A stretch of DNA of 64,000 bases from NCBI GenBank assembly GCA_947500445.1, contig CANMSB010000019.1, forward strand, positions 1 through 64,000, written 5' to 3'. Source of the stretch: an uncultured Flavobacteriaceae bacterium (lineage in GTDB: Bacteria > Bacteroidota > Bacteroidia > Flavobacteriales > Flavobacteriaceae). The notes under the pieces were generated by a model. It was not told the origin of the DNA, searched no databases, and saw only the letters and a program-made list of their open reading frames with translations. Both the position numbers and the translations under genes were made by a program. How positions within the stretch are numbered: position 1 is the first letter of the stretch; each line of letters starts with the position of its first letter. Shown in pieces: positions 62,572-64,000 of the stretch.

Positions 62572-62610
62572 CACGCTCTTAGGCTGACTTGCAGTTTAGG
62601 ATAATCATGG

Positions 62611-62682
62611 TGGCCCATGGTGTAATTGGCAACACAGCTGGTTTTGGTCCAGTCGTTCTAGGTTCGAGTCCTAGTGGGCCAA
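62611..62682 (+). tRNA. tRNA-Gln (anticodon TTG)
   Basis: 72 nt with acceptor stem TGGCCCA / TGGGCCA, discriminator A, anticodon loop TTTTGGT (anticodon TTG) and T-loop TTCGAGT. CCA is not encoded. The 3' part is repeated downstream. Confidence 0.95.
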
Positions 62683-62912
62683 CGAAAAGTTTTGGAAAGT
62701 CCCGATGTTGGTAAAACGTCGGGATTTTTGTTTTGAATCCCTGATGGGACGAGCCCCGAAGCGTCGGGGTACCCTGAGCAGTCGAAGGGAGTCCTAGTGG
62801 GCCAACGAAAAGTTTTGGAAAGTCCCGATGTTGGTAAAACATCGGGATTTTTGTTTTGAATCCCTTATGGGGCGAGTCCCGAAGCGTCGGGGTATCCTGA
62901 GCTCAGCCGAAG
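62666..62912 (+). repeat. Tandem duplication of the tRNA-Gln 3' end with its terminator
   Basis: A unit of about 123 bp occurs twice (62666-62788 and 62789-62912) with only a few differences. Each begins with the last 17 bases of tRNA-Gln (GAGTCCTAGTGGGCCAA), then a terminator hairpin (TCCCGA / TCGGGA plus T-run), then CCCCGA-AGCG-TCGGGG and a CCCTGAGC...TCGAAGG motif of the widespread REP type. A third start (GAGTCCTGG) follows at 62913 and then diverges. The rest of the 357-bp gap has no gene. Confidence 0.8.
62699..62730 (+). terminator. Terminator of tRNA-Gln (duplicated at 62823-62853)
   Basis: TCCCGA / TCGGGA with a 13-nt loop, then ATTTTTG. The second copy has a 7-bp stem because of one base change (ATCGGGA). 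Confidence 0.7.
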
Positions 62913-63039
62913 AGAGTCCTGGTAGCACGGCACAGTGGCCTTGAAAAGGTGCTGTTGTCATGGAGGGCGATGAAACAAGCCGTATTGGCCCGTTTAGCAT
63001 AAAAAAACCACCGATTAAAAGTATCCGTAGGGGAGCGGC

Positions 63040-64000
63040 TCAATTATATCCTGGGCATAGCGGAACTTCAAAATTGCCATTGATCCGTAAGTCGTCTCCG
63101 GAAACCGCTACTATTTTTCCGTACATGATTTGTTTTTCACGGTCCATTTCGATCAGTACCTTGCCCTCGGTGATGGTGTTGAGGCTTACCTCGGCCGTTC
63201 CCGCTTGCTGTTTCGGCCGAATGGTGAGGATGCAATCCGAATAGGCCAAATCAAAAGCTCCAGGTTTTTTGATTTGTAATTGAAAAAAAGCGGCTTCGGT
63301 ACCGGTTATTTCGCAAGTGTCTTCTGTGTCGAACGCCATGTCGGTCAATTGGATCAGGTACGAATAGTCTTCTACAAAGGTTCCAGTATAGGCTACACCG
63401 TCGACCAATCTCCAGTCCCTGCCCTCTAAACGTCCTTCCGCCGTATTGTTTGCATATTCCAAGGAGGTAGGTTTTACGGTATCGATGTACAACTGTCGCA
63501 ACGCCTTTTTTTGTTCGGCGGTGTCCAATATTTTGGTGATGCCGGACAGTCCCTTTATAATTTGGGCCGTGTAAAGTAACGATCGGTCCTTTGGTATGCC
63601 CACGGGCCAAAAACGCCACCCTTCCTCGGATTCCTTGAATTCCAGTTCAAAAGGTGCCACGGAAAGACCGTTGTCCTGCTCGGGATAGCTAAAGCGCATG
63701 ACGTGCTTCTCTTTCATATACGTTCCCGAGTTGGCAAAATCGGCAAAGGAGGGCAAGGAAAAAAGACTAAATAGAATACCGTTACTTTTAGTGGGGAACT
63801 CCAATTGTAGTGTTTTCCAGGTGGGCTCATGGGCTTCCATGAAGGCGGTATATGTTCCTGATTTTATTTCGACAAGTAGCGCTGCCAAGGCTGACGCCAT
63901 TTCGGGCGTGGTTTCCGGGTCCACATACAGCAGTCTTGTCAATTTTTGAACATCACCGCTCACAATTGCTGTATTTGCAGCGATTACCGCATCTTTTGGG
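63040..64000 (-). CDS. Hypothetical protein (5' end outside the window)
   Basis: At least 319 codons are open to the right edge on the minus strand. The frame continues past the nominal GTG at 63963 with protein-like sequence (KDAVIAANTAIVSGDVQKL), so the N-terminus lies outside the window. The visible part is soluble, with helices at the start (TPEMASALAALLVEIKSGTY) and a beta-rich end (DYSYLIQLTDMAFDTEDTCE). I do not recognise the family. Confidence 0.7.
   Translation of the reverse strand, partial: PKDAVIAANTAIVSGDVQKLTRLLYVDPETTPEMASALAALLVEIKSGTYTAFMEAHEPTWKTLQLEFPTKSNGILFSLFSLPSFADFANSGTYMKEKHVMRFSYPEQDNGLSVAPFELEFKESEEGWRFWPVGIPKDRSLLYTAQIIKGLSGITKILDTAEQKKALRQLYIDTVKPTSLEYANNTAEGRLEGRDWRLVDGVAYTGTFVEDYSYLIQLTDMAFDTEDTCEITGTEAAFFQLQIKKPGAFDLAYSDCILTIRPKQQAGTAEVSLNTITEGKVLIEMDREKQIMYGKIVAVSGDDLRINGNFEVPLCPGYN

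Noticed and set aside
62579-63000. Two short minus-strand frames with repeated peptide stretches
   Set aside because: The repeated peptides come from the tandem DNA repeat and the antisense of tRNA-Gln, not from a gene.
1-64000. CRISPR arrays, rRNA genes, prophage and complete insertion sequences
   Set aside because: No regularly spaced repeats, no rRNA sequence, no transposase or phage structural gene was seen on either strand.

Overview
The window looks like a chromosomal segment of a marine-type member of the Flavobacteriaceae (Bacteroidota). The evidence is the TAnnTTTG-type -7 promoter boxes, weak Shine-Dalgarno sequences, two C-terminal type IX secretion (T9SS) sorting domains, a TonB-dependent receptor, DUF5916 and DUF2723 proteins, Bacteroidota-style ExbB/ExbD clusters, and lipoproteins with an acidic stretch after the lipobox cysteine. 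I cannot fix the genus. Most of the window is ordinary core genome of moderate GC. About 5.9-12.8 kb is visibly more AT-rich and accessory in character.

Layout. 0-4 kb: envelope sugar genes (waaA, a sugar aminotransferase, galE). 3.9-4.6 kb: a small lipoprotein gene broken by a 160-bp palindromic element. 4.6-5.9 kb: a secreted amidohydrolase. 5.9-12.8 kb: the AT-rich block, with a transglutaminase-like lipoprotein diverging from an O-antigen ligase-TPR gene, which is followed by a lipoprotein and two related small proteins. 14-18 kb: sucA-sucB. 18-20.8 kb: aspartic protease, tatD, asparaginase, tRNA-Ser. 20.9-25.6 kb: exbB, a membrane protein and two exbD genes, then a second exbD pair. 25.7-35.4 kb (minus strand): tricorn-like protease, PAP2-like membrane protein, rpoN, asnS, an RND/MMPL exporter. 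36-38.3 kb: a large T9SS-exported beta-helix protein. 38.8-48.2 kb: the translation genes rplM-rpsI, rpsB-tsf and pyrH-frr on the minus strand, split by a plus-strand M61 peptidase and TonB receptor. 48.5-52.2 kb: DUF5916 protein, lipocalin-like lipoprotein, and a protein that is little more than a T9SS sorting tail. 52.3-58.7 kb: polA, glycosylasparaginase, cutC, phosphoesterase, a thioredoxin-like protein without cysteines. 59-62.4 kb: DUF2723 protein. 62.6 kb: tRNA-Gln followed by a tandem duplication of its own 3' end. A partial hypothetical gene runs off the right edge.

How the parts fit: the ExbB/ExbD complexes would energise TonB receptors such as the one at 42.4 kb. T9SS would export the beta-helix protein and the small CTD protein. 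waaA, the aminotransferase, galE and the O-antigen ligase all point to lipopolysaccharide assembly.

The most notable signal is a family of short palindromic elements. Two long copies (about 160-170 bp) share a central motif of the type GCATAGCnnTAGCTAyGG, and a third copy is more diverged. Four short copies (26-33 bp) sit at gene 3' ends. One long copy interrupts the lipoprotein gene: removing 160 (or 163) bp restores a continuous reading frame, so the element has probably moved. Other points of interest are a ribosomal protein S2 with a C-terminal helix-hairpin-helix extension, paired ExbD paralogs carrying a conserved periplasmic CxYC motif, a possible secreted-protein/immunity-like array in the AT-rich block, and the duplicated tRNA-Gln 3' end. 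All statements come from reading the sequence; no database search was run.
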